The position numbers were made by a program, and so were the translations under genes. Of a stretch of DNA of 64,000 nt, positions 27,183 through 36,734 are shown piece after piece. The stretch spans positions 186,001 through 250,000 of the forward strand of contig NZ_MTHB01000278.1 in the NCBI RefSeq assembly GCF_002220365.1, read 5' to 3'. The notes beneath the pieces are model-generated. The model did not search any database. It was not told the origin of the DNA and saw only the letters and a program-made list of their open reading frames with translations. Every line of letters starts with the position of its first letter. Position 1 is the first letter of the stretch. Source of the DNA: Caballeronia sordidicola (GTDB lineage Bacteria; Pseudomonadota; Gammaproteobacteria; Burkholderiales; Burkholderiaceae).

Positions 27183-27190
27183 GCAAGCCG

Positions 27191-28132
27191 ATGCTCAGCT
27201 ACATCATCAAGCGATTATCCATGGCGGTCCCGACTGTCTTTATCGTGACCCTGCTCGTATTCGGCATGATCCGCGCCATTCCCGGCGACCCGGCTTCGCT
27301 CATGCTCGGTGACCTCAACGACCCGGTGCTGCTGCAGCAAATGCGCCACTCGTTTGGTCTCGATCAGTCCATCCCCGCGCAATTCGTGATCTGGGTTTCG
27401 CATCTGCTCTCGGGCGACTTCGGCATGTCGATCGTCCGGCATCAGCCGGTGCTGGAACTGATCCGCGAAACCTTTCCGGTGACCGCCGAGATCGTGCTCG
27501 CGGCGACCTTCCTCGCCTGCCTGATCGCCATTCCCGCCGGCCTGTTCGCTGCCTGGATGCAAAACCGCCGCGGAGATCTCGCGGTGGTCATGGGCAGCAT
27601 CATGCTGGTCTCCATACCGAGTTTCTGGGCCGGCATCCTGCTCATCTGGTTGTTTGGCGTGAAGCTGCACCTGCTGCCTACCTTCGGCTACCAGCCGTTT
27701 TCACAGGTGGGCTGGGCATCGTTCAAATACCTCGTGCTGCCGGTCATAGCGGTCACGCTGGGAGAAATCGCGGTCGTGACACGCATGATGCGGGCGAGCA
27801 GCATCGAAGTCCTGCGGCTGGAATATATCGCTCACGCACGCGCCAAAGGTTTGTCGGAACGGCGCGTGCTGCTGCGCCATACGCTGCCTAACGCGTTCGG
27901 TCCCACGCTCACCGTGATCGGTCTCGTGCTCGGTCACCTGCTCGCGGGGGGCGCCGTGATCGAGACCGTATTCACACTTCCGGGCATGGGGCGCCTGCTC
28001 GTGGAAAGCATCTATTCGCGCGATTATCCCGTCGTGCAGGGATGCCTTCTTGTGATCGCGCTGCTTTATGTGCTGACCAATCTCGTTGTCGACCTGCTGT
28101 ATCCGATCTTCGATCCACGCCTCAAGCTCTGA
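27191..28132 (+). CDS. ABC transporter permease, DppB/OppB type
   Basis: A 313-aa inner-membrane permease starting nine bases after the binding-protein stop. The N-terminus (MLSYIIKRLSMAVPTVFIVT) and the conserved EAA-loop region (YIAHARAKGLSERRVLLRHT) are typical of DppB. Six membrane segments are apparent. It pairs with the DppC-type permease seven bases downstream to form the channel of the importer. Confidence 0.92.
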   Translation: MLSYIIKRLSMAVPTVFIVTLLVFGMIRAIPGDPASLMLGDLNDPVLLQQMRHSFGLDQSIPAQFVIWVSHLLSGDFGMSIVRHQPVLELIRETFPVTAEIVLAATFLACLIAIPAGLFAAWMQNRRGDLAVVMGSIMLVSIPSFWAGILLIWLFGVKLHLLPTFGYQPFSQVGWASFKYLVLPVIAVTLGEIAVVTRMMRASSIEVLRLEYIAHARAKGLSERRVLLRHTLPNAFGPTLTVIGLVLGHLLAGGAVIETVFTLPGMGRLLVESIYSRDYPVVQGCLLVIALLYVLTNLVVDLLYPIFDPRLKL

Positions 28133-28139
28133 CTCGCCC

Positions 28140-28973
28140 ATGCCCTCCTCTCCCAAGCGCGCCCGGCGCGCCAACCTCGTGATCGGAGCCGTACTCGTCG
28201 GCCTCCTGCTGCTCATCGCGGTGGTCAATCTCGTCTATACGCCCTACGGTCCCCTCGACGTGAATATTCATGCGCGTTACGCGCCGCCGTCGCTGCAACA
28301 CTGGTTCGGCACCGACGAATTTGGCCGGGACATCCTGTCCCGGATCATGTCGGGCGCCGGTGTCAGCACCACTGTCAGCGTCTGCTCCGTGCTGTTCGCA
28401 TTGCTCGCCGGAACGTCGATAGGCGCCGTCTGCGGGTACGCCGGCGGCTGGTTCGACCGGGTCGCGGCCATGCTGATCGACGCGCTGATGGCATTCCCTG
28501 GCTTGCTGCTCGCACTCGGCATCATGACGGTGGTCGGACCGTCGAAATGGGGCGTGGTGATCGCGCTCGGCTTGGCCTACACGCCGTCAGTCAGCCGCAT
28601 TGCGCGCGGCGCGGCGCTGTCGCTGCGCCAGCGTGACTTCGTGGTGGCATCGCAAACCATGGGCAATAGCGGCGCATGGACCCTTCTTCGCCATGTCCTG
28701 CCGCATTGCGTGGCGCCGTTGCTGGTCTTCTCGACTTCGCTGTTCGGTTCGGCGCTCCTTGCCGAAAGCGCACTCAGTTTTCTCGGTCTTGGCGTGCCCG
28801 CGCCCGAGCCTACTTGGGGCGGCATGCTTGCCGACGGCCGCACGGCTATCGACCAGGCAATCTGGGTCGTGCTATTCCCGGGTGCGGCTATCTCGCTTGC
28901 CTTGTTCGGCATCAATCTGTTCGGTGACGGGGTGCGCGATCTGCTCGACCCGCGCATGAAGGGGGGAATGTGA
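28140..28973 (+). CDS. ABC transporter permease, DppC/OppC type
   Basis: A 277-aa inner-membrane permease. It shows the DppC pattern: one N-terminal helix, a periplasmic stretch with HWFGTDEFGRDILSRIMSG, then five helices with the cytoplasmic loop DFVVASQTMGNSGAWTLLRH. The ATG at 28140 is chosen over a longer frame because it follows the DppB stop by seven bases. Its stop codon overlaps the ATPase start (TGATG), indicating coupled translation. Confidence 0.92.
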   Translation: MPSSPKRARRANLVIGAVLVGLLLLIAVVNLVYTPYGPLDVNIHARYAPPSLQHWFGTDEFGRDILSRIMSGAGVSTTVSVCSVLFALLAGTSIGAVCGYAGGWFDRVAAMLIDALMAFPGLLLALGIMTVVGPSKWGVVIALGLAYTPSVSRIARGAALSLRQRDFVVASQTMGNSGAWTLLRHVLPHCVAPLLVFSTSLFGSALLAESALSFLGLGVPAPEPTWGGMLADGRTAIDQAIWVVLFPGAAISLALFGINLFGDGVRDLLDPRMKGGM

Positions 28974-30784
28974 TGAAGGCTCCTGTTCAACACCCATTGC
29001 TGACGGTAAGCAACCTGACTATCGGTTTCCCCGACAAAACAGGCGCGATCAAAGAGGTTACGCACGACGTGAACTTCACGTTGAACGCAGGTGAGTCGCT
29101 AGCGCTCGTGGGCGAGTCCGGCAGCGGCAAGACCATGGTCGGGCGTGCGTTGCTTGGCTTGCTGCCGGAACGTGCGGAGATCGTCTCGGGGACTATCAGC
29201 TTCGAGGACCGTGACGTCCTCGGCAATACGCCGGCGCAATGGCTGGCTACGCGCGGCACGGGCATTGGCATGGTGTTTCAGGAGCCCATGGTCTCGCTCA
29301 ACCCGGCTATCCGCATTGGCGACCAGTTGACGGAAGCGCTTATGCGGCGGCGTTCCATTGCGCGCGATGCGGCGCGTTTGCAGGCTATCGCCATGCTTGA
29401 ACGGGTTCGCGTGCGCGATCCCGCCGGCTGTATGAAACGATACCCACACGCGTTTTCCGGCGGCATGCGGCAACGCATCCTGCTCGCCGCGGTCATGTTG
29501 CTGCGCCCGAAGCTGCTGATCGCGGACGAGCCCACGACCGCCCTCGATTGCGTGGTGCAGAAAGAAGTGCTCGACCTCATGATCGAACTCACGCGCGAGG
29601 AGGGCACCGCGCTGATCTTCATCAGCCACAATCTTGCGTTGGTCACGGCCTACACGGAACACGTGCTCGTGATGCGGCGCGGGTCGGTCGTGGAAACCGG
29701 CGCAGTAGGGACGGTGCTGGCACGCCCCTCGCACGAATACACGCTAAAGTTGCTCGAAGCGCTGCCAAGGCGCGTGGATAATGAGGACACGTTGGGCTCA
29801 CCCAGCTCATCTTCCCCGCCGGTCATCGAAGTCAAGGACGTGGCGATCGATTACCGGGTGCCCGGCTTGTGGTTCAGGAAGATTCTCGCGCGGGCCGTGC
29901 ATCCGACATCGTTCAGCGTGCAGGCGGGCGAGACCCTGGCGATCGTTGGTGAATCGGGCAGCGGAAAAACAAGTATCGCGAAGGCGATCCTCGGGCTTGC
30001 ACCGACCGCGCAAGGGCAAATCCTGCTCAACGGGCTACCGTTCCTCAACGCCGGCCATGACGCAATGCAAGCCGCGCGCCGCTCGGTCCAGATGGTGTTT
30101 CAGGACCCCTACTCCTCACTCGATCCACGCATGCGGGTCGACGCACTCATTGGCGAAGGACTGCGGCTCGATAAGACCCTCAGCCGCGCACAACGCGCCC
30201 AGCGGGTCACGGACGCGCTGGATGACGTGGGCTTGAGCGAGTTCGCCGGCCGCCTCGTCCATCAGCTCTCCGGCGGCCAGCGCCAGCGTGTGGCGATTGC
30301 ACGCGCGTTGGCGAGCAGACCTGCCGTGATCATCGCGGACGAGCCGGTGTCCGCACTCGATGTCACCGTGCAGAAGCAGATTCTCGACATGCTCGTCTCG
30401 TTGCAGCAGCGCTACCGGTTTGCGTGTCTGCTGATCTCGCATGATCTGGGCGTGGTCGAGCAGATCGCCGACCGCGTGCTGGTGATGTTCCGGGGCCATA
30501 TTGTTGAAGAGGGAACGCGCGACGCCGTCTTCGACAACCCGGTTCATCCGTACACCCGTAGACTCCTGCAAGCCGTGCCTGAGTTGCGGGGAAATCGCGA
30601 TGACGGCTTCAAGGTCATCACGCGCACCGTGCCTGACGACATCGATCCGTCCCGCAAGTATTTCAACGCCGAGTTGGTGGGCCGCGACATGCCTGTGCTG
30701 GTCGACGTAGCAGCGCCCGCGCTCAGGTCCACACCAGCCTTTGTGGATCACCGCATTGCGCTTGAAGCAGTGCATTCATCGTGA
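28973..30784 (+). CDS. Fused double ABC ATPase (DppD-DppF type)
   Basis: A 603-aa protein with two complete nucleotide-binding domains in tandem, replacing separate DppD and DppF subunits. Each half has Walker A (VGESGSGKTMVG and VGESGSGKTSIA), an ABC signature (SGGMRQR and SGGQRQR) and Walker B with DEP (LLIADEPTTALD and VIIADEPVSALD). Each half also has the oligopeptide-type C-terminal tail (for example NPVHPYTRRLLQAVPELRG). A GGGGGG tract precedes the ATG at 28973; a GTG one codon earlier is possible. The LysR start overlaps its stop (GTGA). Confidence 0.92.
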   Translation: MKAPVQHPLLTVSNLTIGFPDKTGAIKEVTHDVNFTLNAGESLALVGESGSGKTMVGRALLGLLPERAEIVSGTISFEDRDVLGNTPAQWLATRGTGIGMVFQEPMVSLNPAIRIGDQLTEALMRRRSIARDAARLQAIAMLERVRVRDPAGCMKRYPHAFSGGMRQRILLAAVMLLRPKLLIADEPTTALDCVVQKEVLDLMIELTREEGTALIFISHNLALVTAYTEHVLVMRRGSVVETGAVGTVLARPSHEYTLKLLEALPRRVDNEDTLGSPSSSSPPVIEVKDVAIDYRVPGLWFRKILARAVHPTSFSVQAGETLAIVGESGSGKTSIAKAILGLAPTAQGQILLNGLPFLNAGHDAMQAARRSVQMVFQDPYSSLDPRMRVDALIGEGLRLDKTLSRAQRAQRVTDALDDVGLSEFAGRLVHQLSGGQRQRVAIARALASRPAVIIADEPVSALDVTVQKQILDMLVSLQQRYRFACLLISHDLGVVEQIADRVLVMFRGHIVEEGTRDAVFDNPVHPYTRRLLQAVPELRGNRDDGFKVITRTVPDDIDPSRKYFNAELVGRDMPVLVDVAAPALRSTPAFVDHRIALEAVHSS

Positions 30785-31698
30785 CTCTGATCCAGCTCCG
30801 GGCATTTTGTTCGGTCGTCGAACAAGGCAGTTTTCGCGCCGCGGCGAGAGCGCTCGACATTGCTCAAAGCACGTTGACCCAAGCCATCCAAAGCTTGGAG
30901 GCGGAGTTGGGCGTCATGCTGCTGAACCGGTCGCATCAAGGCATCAGCCTGACCGCCCTCGGTGAAAACTTCCTGGTCCGTGCCAACGCGATCATCCGCG
31001 ACTGCGAGCGTGCCACGCAGGACATGAGGCCTTTGACGGAAGAACCGGAGGGACACATCGCACTCGGCGTGACCTCCGAGCCGCTCGCGGAATTCCTGCT
31101 GCCGGTACTCAAGCGTTTCATCGAACGGTTTCCGCGCGTGCGGGTACATGTGTCCAGCAGCTACGCGAAGATGCTGATCGAAAAGATTCGCGATGGCGCG
31201 CTCGACTTCGCGCTGTGTCCGCTCGCACCCCATGTAAGCGACGTCGATCTCAGCATCGAGCGCATGTACCGCTCGGACGCGGGCGTGATCGCGCGCAAGG
31301 GCCACCGCCAAGCACATGTCACGTCCGTGCGCGAGCTGGTGGAGTGCGACTGGGTCAGCATCCGTCCCGCGGGCATTGCCGGTGGCGCAGAGAACCGGTT
31401 GATCAGTCTCTTCAAGGCGGAAGCGCTCGGGGCGCCACGAATCGTATTCACGGCGGAATCGTTGCTGGAAACGCTGCACATTGTTTCCGAAACCGACTGC
31501 CTGACCATCGAGCCGGCGGTACTCCCGGCGTTCAAGCTGTTTTCACCGTCGCTCGTCACCATCCCGATTCGAGAAGCGTTCGATCCGCGTGACGTCTGCC
31601 TCATCAGCCGCCGCGCGTCGCCATTGACCACGGTCGCGCAGGAGCTTGTGAGCATGCTCCTGTCTTACTCGCGCGTTTTGCGAGGCACGAGCACCTGA
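30781..31698 (+). CDS. LysR-family regulator, twin A
   Basis: A 305-aa LysR regulator beginning with a GTG that overlaps the ATPase stop codon by four bases, so it is the last gene of the transporter unit. The winged helix is FRAAARALDIAQSTLTQAIQ. The sequence is about four fifths identical by eye to the LysR protein at 34256-35173, with the same length and ends. It probably regulates the transporter and perhaps the deacylase and cyclodeaminase downstream. Confidence 0.9.
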   Translation: MTLIQLRAFCSVVEQGSFRAAARALDIAQSTLTQAIQSLEAELGVMLLNRSHQGISLTALGENFLVRANAIIRDCERATQDMRPLTEEPEGHIALGVTSEPLAEFLLPVLKRFIERFPRVRVHVSSSYAKMLIEKIRDGALDFALCPLAPHVSDVDLSIERMYRSDAGVIARKGHRQAHVTSVRELVECDWVSIRPAGIAGGAENRLISLFKAEALGAPRIVFTAESLLETLHIVSETDCLTIEPAVLPAFKLFSPSLVTIPIREAFDPRDVCLISRRASPLTTVAQELVSMLLSYSRVLRGTST

Positions 31699-31804
31699 TC
31701 CTGACGGCGAAACAAACCCGACTGCAGGTTCGTGCGGCAGGCGATCTGCCAGGCTGATCCCGATCGGTCAGGCTGCCTTCTGCGCCGCGTGAACTCCCCG
31801 TAAG

Positions 31805-32962
31805 ATGACCTTGCCGAAACTACGAGCCTATTTCCTTCCCATGAACAGCACCTCCCATGCCTTGCCCCACGCGACCGCAGGCGCCGCGTACCATCTGACG
31901 AGTCACCAGTTCGGTACGGGTGCTGCTGGTAACAGGAAGGTGTACATCCAGGCCGGCCTGCACGCCGATGAAACGCCGGGCGTGATGGTCGCACTCACGC
32001 TGCTCGAGCAGTTGCGCCGCCTTGAAGACGACGGCAAGCTTCGCGGTGAAGTCGTGCTGGTCTGCAACGCCAATCCGCTTGGACTGAGCCAATGGTTGTT
32101 CGGCGCTCCCGTCGGCCGCTTCGACTTCGCGAGCGGCCGCAACTACAACCGCGACTTCCCCATGCTCGCCGGCAAGATTGCGGCAGCGCTCGAAGGCAAG
32201 CTCACGCAAGATGCCGGCGAAAATCTCGTCATCATTCGTCAAGCCTGGAAAGCAGCGCTGACCGCGCGGCGACCGGCCACGTTATTCGACGGCTTGCAAC
32301 ACCAGCTCATGCTGTTGGCGCACGATGCGGACATCGTGCTGGACCTGCACTGCTCACGCGAAGCCGCCATGCATATCTACACCGGCCAGGCGATCTGGGC
32401 CGAGGCGGAACCGCTCGCACGGTATCTCGGTGCGGTGGCCTCGCTACTCGCGTACGACTCCGGCGCCAGTTCGTTCGATGAGGCGCAAAGCCTGACATGG
32501 TGGCAACTGAAGCAGCAATTCGGCGCTCACTATCCGATTCCGGCCGGCACGGTGTCAGTCACGGTCGAGCATCGCGGGCAGCGTGATGTCTCGTATGAAA
32601 TGGCGCGGCAGGACGCGCAGGCGATCATCGACTACTTGACGCATCAAGGCTTCATTGACGGCATTGCGCCGCCCTTGCCCGAGCTTGTCGGCCCCGCCAC
32701 CCCGCTTGCCGGCAGCGAACAGTTTCTCGCGCCCGCAAGCGGCATCCTCGTGCATCGCGCGCAGCTTGGCGAGGTGATCGACATGGGCCAGCCGCTCTTC
32801 GACGTGATCGATACAACGAGCGGCGTGATCACCACCGTTCACAGCAAAACCAGCGGCGTGTTCTACATGCGCCGCGACGTGCGTTTCGTGAAGCACGGCG
32901 ATCCGCTTGGCCGCGTCACCGGCGCCACGCCTCAACGCACCGGCAAGCTGCTCGGCGCCTGA
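31805..32962 (+). CDS. M14-type deacylase (succinylglutamate desuccinylase/aspartoacylase family)
   Basis: A 385-aa zinc hydrolase. The metal ligands are His53 and Glu56 in GLHADETPG and His182 in LDLHCSRE; the C-terminus is a small beta domain (GILVHRAQLGEVIDMGQPLF). Relatives remove acyl groups from N-acylated amino acids such as N-succinylglutamate, N-acetylaspartate or N-acetyldiaminobutyrate. With an ornithine cyclodeaminase next door and a peptide importer upstream, an acyl-ornithine-like substrate is a reasonable inference. The start is uncertain: the ATG at 31805 or one at 31841, neither with a strong ribosome-binding site. Confidence 0.82.
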   Translation: MTLPKLRAYFLPMNSTSHALPHATAGAAYHLTSHQFGTGAAGNRKVYIQAGLHADETPGVMVALTLLEQLRRLEDDGKLRGEVVLVCNANPLGLSQWLFGAPVGRFDFASGRNYNRDFPMLAGKIAAALEGKLTQDAGENLVIIRQAWKAALTARRPATLFDGLQHQLMLLAHDADIVLDLHCSREAAMHIYTGQAIWAEAEPLARYLGAVASLLAYDSGASSFDEAQSLTWWQLKQQFGAHYPIPAGTVSVTVEHRGQRDVSYEMARQDAQAIIDYLTHQGFIDGIAPPLPELVGPATPLAGSEQFLAPASGILVHRAQLGEVIDMGQPLFDVIDTTSGVITTVHSKTSGVFYMRRDVRFVKHGDPLGRVTGATPQRTGKLLGA

Positions 32963-33041
32963 CTTCCACGCCAGGCATCGATCTCGCACACAACACACCC
33001 ATGTAGCCCCTCAAGTTCATTTCATCATTCAGGAACGCACC

Positions 33042-34109
33042 ATGACTCGATATATCGACGTCAACGACATCAGGCAACTGCTTCGCAAGATCGGCCCGAA
33101 AACCTTCATCCACACCCTCGCCGACTACATCCGCGCCGACTACCTGCGCTGGCCCGAGTTCGACAAATCGCCCCGCACGGCAGCGCATTCGCCAGAGGGT
33201 GTCATTGAACTGATGCCCGTTGCCGATCACACGTTATACGGCTTCAAGTATGTGAACGGGCATCCCAACAATACCCGCGCCAACTTGCTGACCGTGATGG
33301 CATTCGGCGTACTCGCCGATGTTGCCACCGGTGTCCCCCTGCTTCTCAGCGAGTTCACCATCGTGACGGCGCTGCGCACGGCGGCTACCTCCGCGCTCGC
33401 CGCAAGTGTCCTTGCGCGGCCGGGATCGAAGTCGATGGCGTTGATCGGCAACGGCGCGCAAAGCGAGTTCCAGGCGCTGGCGTTCAAGAATATGCTGGGC
33501 ATCGAGCATATTCGCGTGTTCGATACGGACCCCGCCGCCACCGAGAAACTTATCCGCAACCTGTCCGGCATCAAGGGGCTGACGCTCACGCGCGCGGCAT
33601 CGATACGCGAGGCCGTACGAGGCGCTGATATCGTCACCACGGTGACCGCCGATAAAACCAACGCGACCATTCTCACGCCCGACATGATTGAAGCGGGGAT
33701 GCATATCAACGCTGTAGGCGGCGATTGCCCCGGCAAGACCGAGTTGCACGCCGACGTGCTGAACGGCGCGCGCGTGATGGTGGAGTTCGAACCGCAGACG
33801 CGCATAGAGGGCGACATCCAGCAGCTTCCCTCCGACTCGCCCGTGATCGAGTTCTGGCGCGTGCTGGCCGGAGAAGTGCAAGGCCGCGAATCAGACACAC
33901 AGGTGACCGTATTCGATTCAGTCGGGTTCGCGCTGGAAGACTTTTCGGCGTTGCGTTACCTTAACGATCTCGTGCGCACCGAGGGAATTGGCACACGGAT
34001 CGACCTGATCGCGCAGCCTTCAAACTGCAAGGACCTCTACTCGCTCGTTGCATCCTCCAGCGCCGTTGAAAGCGACGAACGCGTACAAGATCTCTTTCAG
34101 GCTGCCTGA
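33042..34109 (+). CDS. Ornithine cyclodeaminase
   Basis: A 355-aa NAD-dependent enzyme of the ornithine cyclodeaminase/mu-crystallin family, which converts ornithine to proline and ammonia. The nucleotide-binding motif is ALIGNGAQSEFQ, and the segment INAVGGDCPGKTELH holds the Asp used in catalysis in the Pseudomonas enzyme. DSPVIEFWRVLAGE and VFDSVGFALEDFSALR are typical of true ornithine cyclodeaminases rather than of alanine- or ketimine-reductase relatives. AGGAA lies eight bases before the ATG at 33042. It follows the deacylase by 79 bases. Confidence 0.88.
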   Translation: MTRYIDVNDIRQLLRKIGPKTFIHTLADYIRADYLRWPEFDKSPRTAAHSPEGVIELMPVADHTLYGFKYVNGHPNNTRANLLTVMAFGVLADVATGVPLLLSEFTIVTALRTAATSALAASVLARPGSKSMALIGNGAQSEFQALAFKNMLGIEHIRVFDTDPAATEKLIRNLSGIKGLTLTRAASIREAVRGADIVTTVTADKTNATILTPDMIEAGMHINAVGGDCPGKTELHADVLNGARVMVEFEPQTRIEGDIQQLPSDSPVIEFWRVLAGEVQGRESDTQVTVFDSVGFALEDFSALRYLNDLVRTEGIGTRIDLIAQPSNCKDLYSLVASSSAVESDERVQDLFQAA

Positions 34110-34255
34110 CGCATCGAGGCATCGGAACATCGGGATTCAGCGGTACACGTTGGCTTTCTGGAAGGCTATGCTTGGCACATGCCGATCTCATCGCTCCCGC
34201 CGGCCAGCATGGCAGGAGACCGGGCGAGCGTTGCACTTATTCCAGAGGGTTTTTC

Positions 34256-35173
34256 ATGACGTTGATCCAGCTCCGGGTGTTTTGCGCGGTCGTGGAGCAA
34301 GGCAGTTTCCGTGCCGCGGCAAGAGCGCTCGACATCGGGCAAAGCACGCTGACGCAAGCCATCCAGAGCCTTGAGGCCGAACTCGGCGTGACGCTGCTGA
34401 ACCGCTCACATCAGGGTATTAGCGTGACGACCTTGGGCGAGACTTTCCTCATTCGTGCGAACGCAATCATTCGCGATTGCCAACGCGCGATGCAGGACAT
34501 GCAACAGTCGTCGGGAGAACCCGAGGGGCAAATCGCGCTCGGCGTTACGTCCGAGCCGCTTGCAGAATCCCTGCTGCCCGTCCTCAAGCGTTTTATTGCC
34601 CGCTTTCCGCGCGTACGCGTGCATGTGACCAGCGGCTACGCGAAAATGCTGATAGAGAAGATCCGTGACGGCCGACTCGACTTCGCGCTGTGCCCGCTCG
34701 CGCCGCCAGTCAGCGACGTCGATCTCGACATAGAACGCCTCTACCGGTCGACGCCGGGCGTGATCGCGCGCAAGGGTCATCCCCAGGCGCAGGCCACCTC
34801 CGTTCACGATCTGAAGGATTGCGACTGGGTCAGCATCCGGCCGGCGGGGATTGTCGGTGGGGCGGAGAACCGCCTGACCAGCCTCTTTCGAGCAGAAGGC
34901 CTGGGGGAGCCCAGGATCGTCGTCACGGCGGAATCGCTGCTGGAGACGCTGCACATTGTTTGCGAATCCGATTACTTGACCATCGAGCCGCGCGTGCTGG
35001 TCGAGTTGAAGCTGTTCTCGAATTCGATCATCAACATCCCGATTCGCGAAGCGTTCGACCCACGCGATGTCTGTCTTATCAGCCGACGGTCCTCGCCGTT
35101 GACCATGGTCGCGCAGGAGCTCGCGAGCATGCTAGTGTCCTACTCGCGCTTGCTGCATGGCGCCGGTTCGTGA
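34256..35173 (+). CDS. LysR-family regulator, twin B
   Basis: A 305-aa LysR regulator, with winged helix FRAAARALDIGQSTLTQAIQ, clearly the paralogue of the gene at 30781-31698: most of the protein is identical, including LDFALCPLAP and DWVSIRPAGI. AGAGGG lies before the ATG at 34256; an in-frame start at 34172 is less likely. The two genes bracket the deacylase and ornithine cyclodeaminase. They may sense related ligands or be a recent duplication with divided targets. Confidence 0.9.
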   Translation: MTLIQLRVFCAVVEQGSFRAAARALDIGQSTLTQAIQSLEAELGVTLLNRSHQGISVTTLGETFLIRANAIIRDCQRAMQDMQQSSGEPEGQIALGVTSEPLAESLLPVLKRFIARFPRVRVHVTSGYAKMLIEKIRDGRLDFALCPLAPPVSDVDLDIERLYRSTPGVIARKGHPQAQATSVHDLKDCDWVSIRPAGIVGGAENRLTSLFRAEGLGEPRIVVTAESLLETLHIVCESDYLTIEPRVLVELKLFSNSIINIPIREAFDPRDVCLISRRSSPLTMVAQELASMLVSYSRLLHGAGS

Positions 35174-35204
35174 AGGGCGCCATGCATTGACTATCAGTTT
35201 CGGC

Positions 35205-36734
35205 CTAGCTCGCGAGTAAGCCAGTCAGGTCCTCATGACGCAGCGCCCGACCGTTGATGTTCACCTCACGCTTGAACGTTATCGTTTTGCCCGAGAACTC
35301 GCAGATCACGGTGTCACGGAAAGCGGTCTCGGCGAAGATCCAGGTCATTTGCAGGCGCGTTTTATCCAGCCAGCATGCACGGGCGACGACCGGACTGTTA
35401 TCGAACTCATAGCCATGATGAAGATCGCTGCCGGGCATGTCGGTGCGACCCTCCAGCCACCGGCCTAACCCGGCAACAATGATATGTTCGCCGCGCGCGT
35501 CGGTAAGACGAAACACGCATGTATCGCCGGAGAATTCGAGTTGTAGTTCGCTCACGCCTTGGCGGTTGGGATGCATCAGGAAGCGGTCCGTCTGTCCTGG
35601 CGCGCGTGCCCCATCCGTGACTGCACCCGCCTGTTCGAAAGGCGCTTTCCACGGTGCCGGCGCATCCGGACTTTGCCAGTCGGCAAGCCTCGCTTTGAGC
35701 CGTGCATCGGCAGAAGCCCCGTCTTCGATGTGTTCACGAATTTGATCGCGAAACGCCACCGGAAAATGCCGGTCGATATGCGGGAACAACTTTGCGCTGC
35801 CCTCTATCGCACCAGTAACGGCGAGCGTTGCGCCGTGCAACGGGAATATCGTCGTCATCTGGACGAACTTGCCGATTGCGCTATAAGTACCGTCAGGCCG
35901 CGTCCACCAGTGATAGCCGTATTTCACAGGTTCGCCGTGCGCGCTCGTTGCGGCAGCGACCCAGCTTTCGGGAAGCAGACGCTTGCCCTCCCATAAGCCG
36001 TTTTGCGCATGCAGGACACCCAGCTTTAGGAGATCTGCTGTTCGCGCGATGAGGCCGTTGCCACCGGGGTTGATACCGTCCGGACCGATATCCCACGATT
36101 CGCCTTGAATGCCCATCGGTTCGAAGATTCGCGGCTTGAGATACTCGTGGAGCGTCACCCCCGTCACGCGGCTCAGTATGGCCGACAACATGTAGCTGGC
36201 AGCGCTCGTGTACATGAAGGCCGTTCCCGGTTCCTGCTCAATCGGGATCTTGAAGAACTCCGCTATCCAGCTCGTGTTCAGCGATCGCCACGCTGCCCCG
36301 GATGTCTCGCCCGCATGACCCACGCGCATCGTCAAGAGGTCTTCAATGGTCATCTCTGTCAACCAACCCTGATCCGGTTCGACAACGACCTCGGGGAAAA
36401 ACGAGACCACCTTGTCGTCGAGCTTGAAGAGACCCTCCTCGAGCGCCAGCCCGATCGCACATGCGGTGAAACTCTTGACGACGGAGTGCAGGTTGCGCGG
36501 CCGGTCGGGCCGATACGGCCAGCGCCAGCCCTCGGCAACCACTCGGCCGTTGCGGTGAAGCATGAAGGCGTGCAGGTCGAGGCCGTCTGCCTCGACGTCG
36601 TTCAGGAAGGCGACGATGGCATCGGCATCCACGCCGAGCGCGGACGGATCGGCGCGCGTCAGACCATCGGCTTGCTGAGCCGTGGTGAGATCGCTGGCAG
36701 ACGTAGCGCCGCATTCCATGAAATTGTCCGACAT
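35205..36734 (-). CDS. Beta-lactamase-fold serine hydrolase with C-terminal extension
   Basis: A 509-aa cytoplasmic-looking serine hydrolase. Family motifs are SxxK (HSVVKSF) and YxS (MYTSAASY), followed by a His-Trp-rich third region (YGYHWWTRPDG). About 150 residues after the catalytic domain form an extra beta-rich part (RFLMHPNRQGVSELQLEFSG onwards) found in some family members. The ATG at 36734 has AGGAG seven bases before it. It is convergent with LysR twin B and divergent from the oxidoreductase gene. Amide or ester hydrolysis is likely; the substrate is unknown. Confidence 0.8.
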   Translation of the reverse strand: MSDNFMECGATSASDLTTAQQADGLTRADPSALGVDADAIVAFLNDVEADGLDLHAFMLHRNGRVVAEGWRWPYRPDRPRNLHSVVKSFTACAIGLALEEGLFKLDDKVVSFFPEVVVEPDQGWLTEMTIEDLLTMRVGHAGETSGAAWRSLNTSWIAEFFKIPIEQEPGTAFMYTSAASYMLSAILSRVTGVTLHEYLKPRIFEPMGIQGESWDIGPDGINPGGNGLIARTADLLKLGVLHAQNGLWEGKRLLPESWVAAATSAHGEPVKYGYHWWTRPDGTYSAIGKFVQMTTIFPLHGATLAVTGAIEGSAKLFPHIDRHFPVAFRDQIREHIEDGASADARLKARLADWQSPDAPAPWKAPFEQAGAVTDGARAPGQTDRFLMHPNRQGVSELQLEFSGDTCVFRLTDARGEHIIVAGLGRWLEGRTDMPGSDLHHGYEFDNSPVVARACWLDKTRLQMTWIFAETAFRDTVICEFSGKTITFKREVNINGRALRHEDLTGLLAS

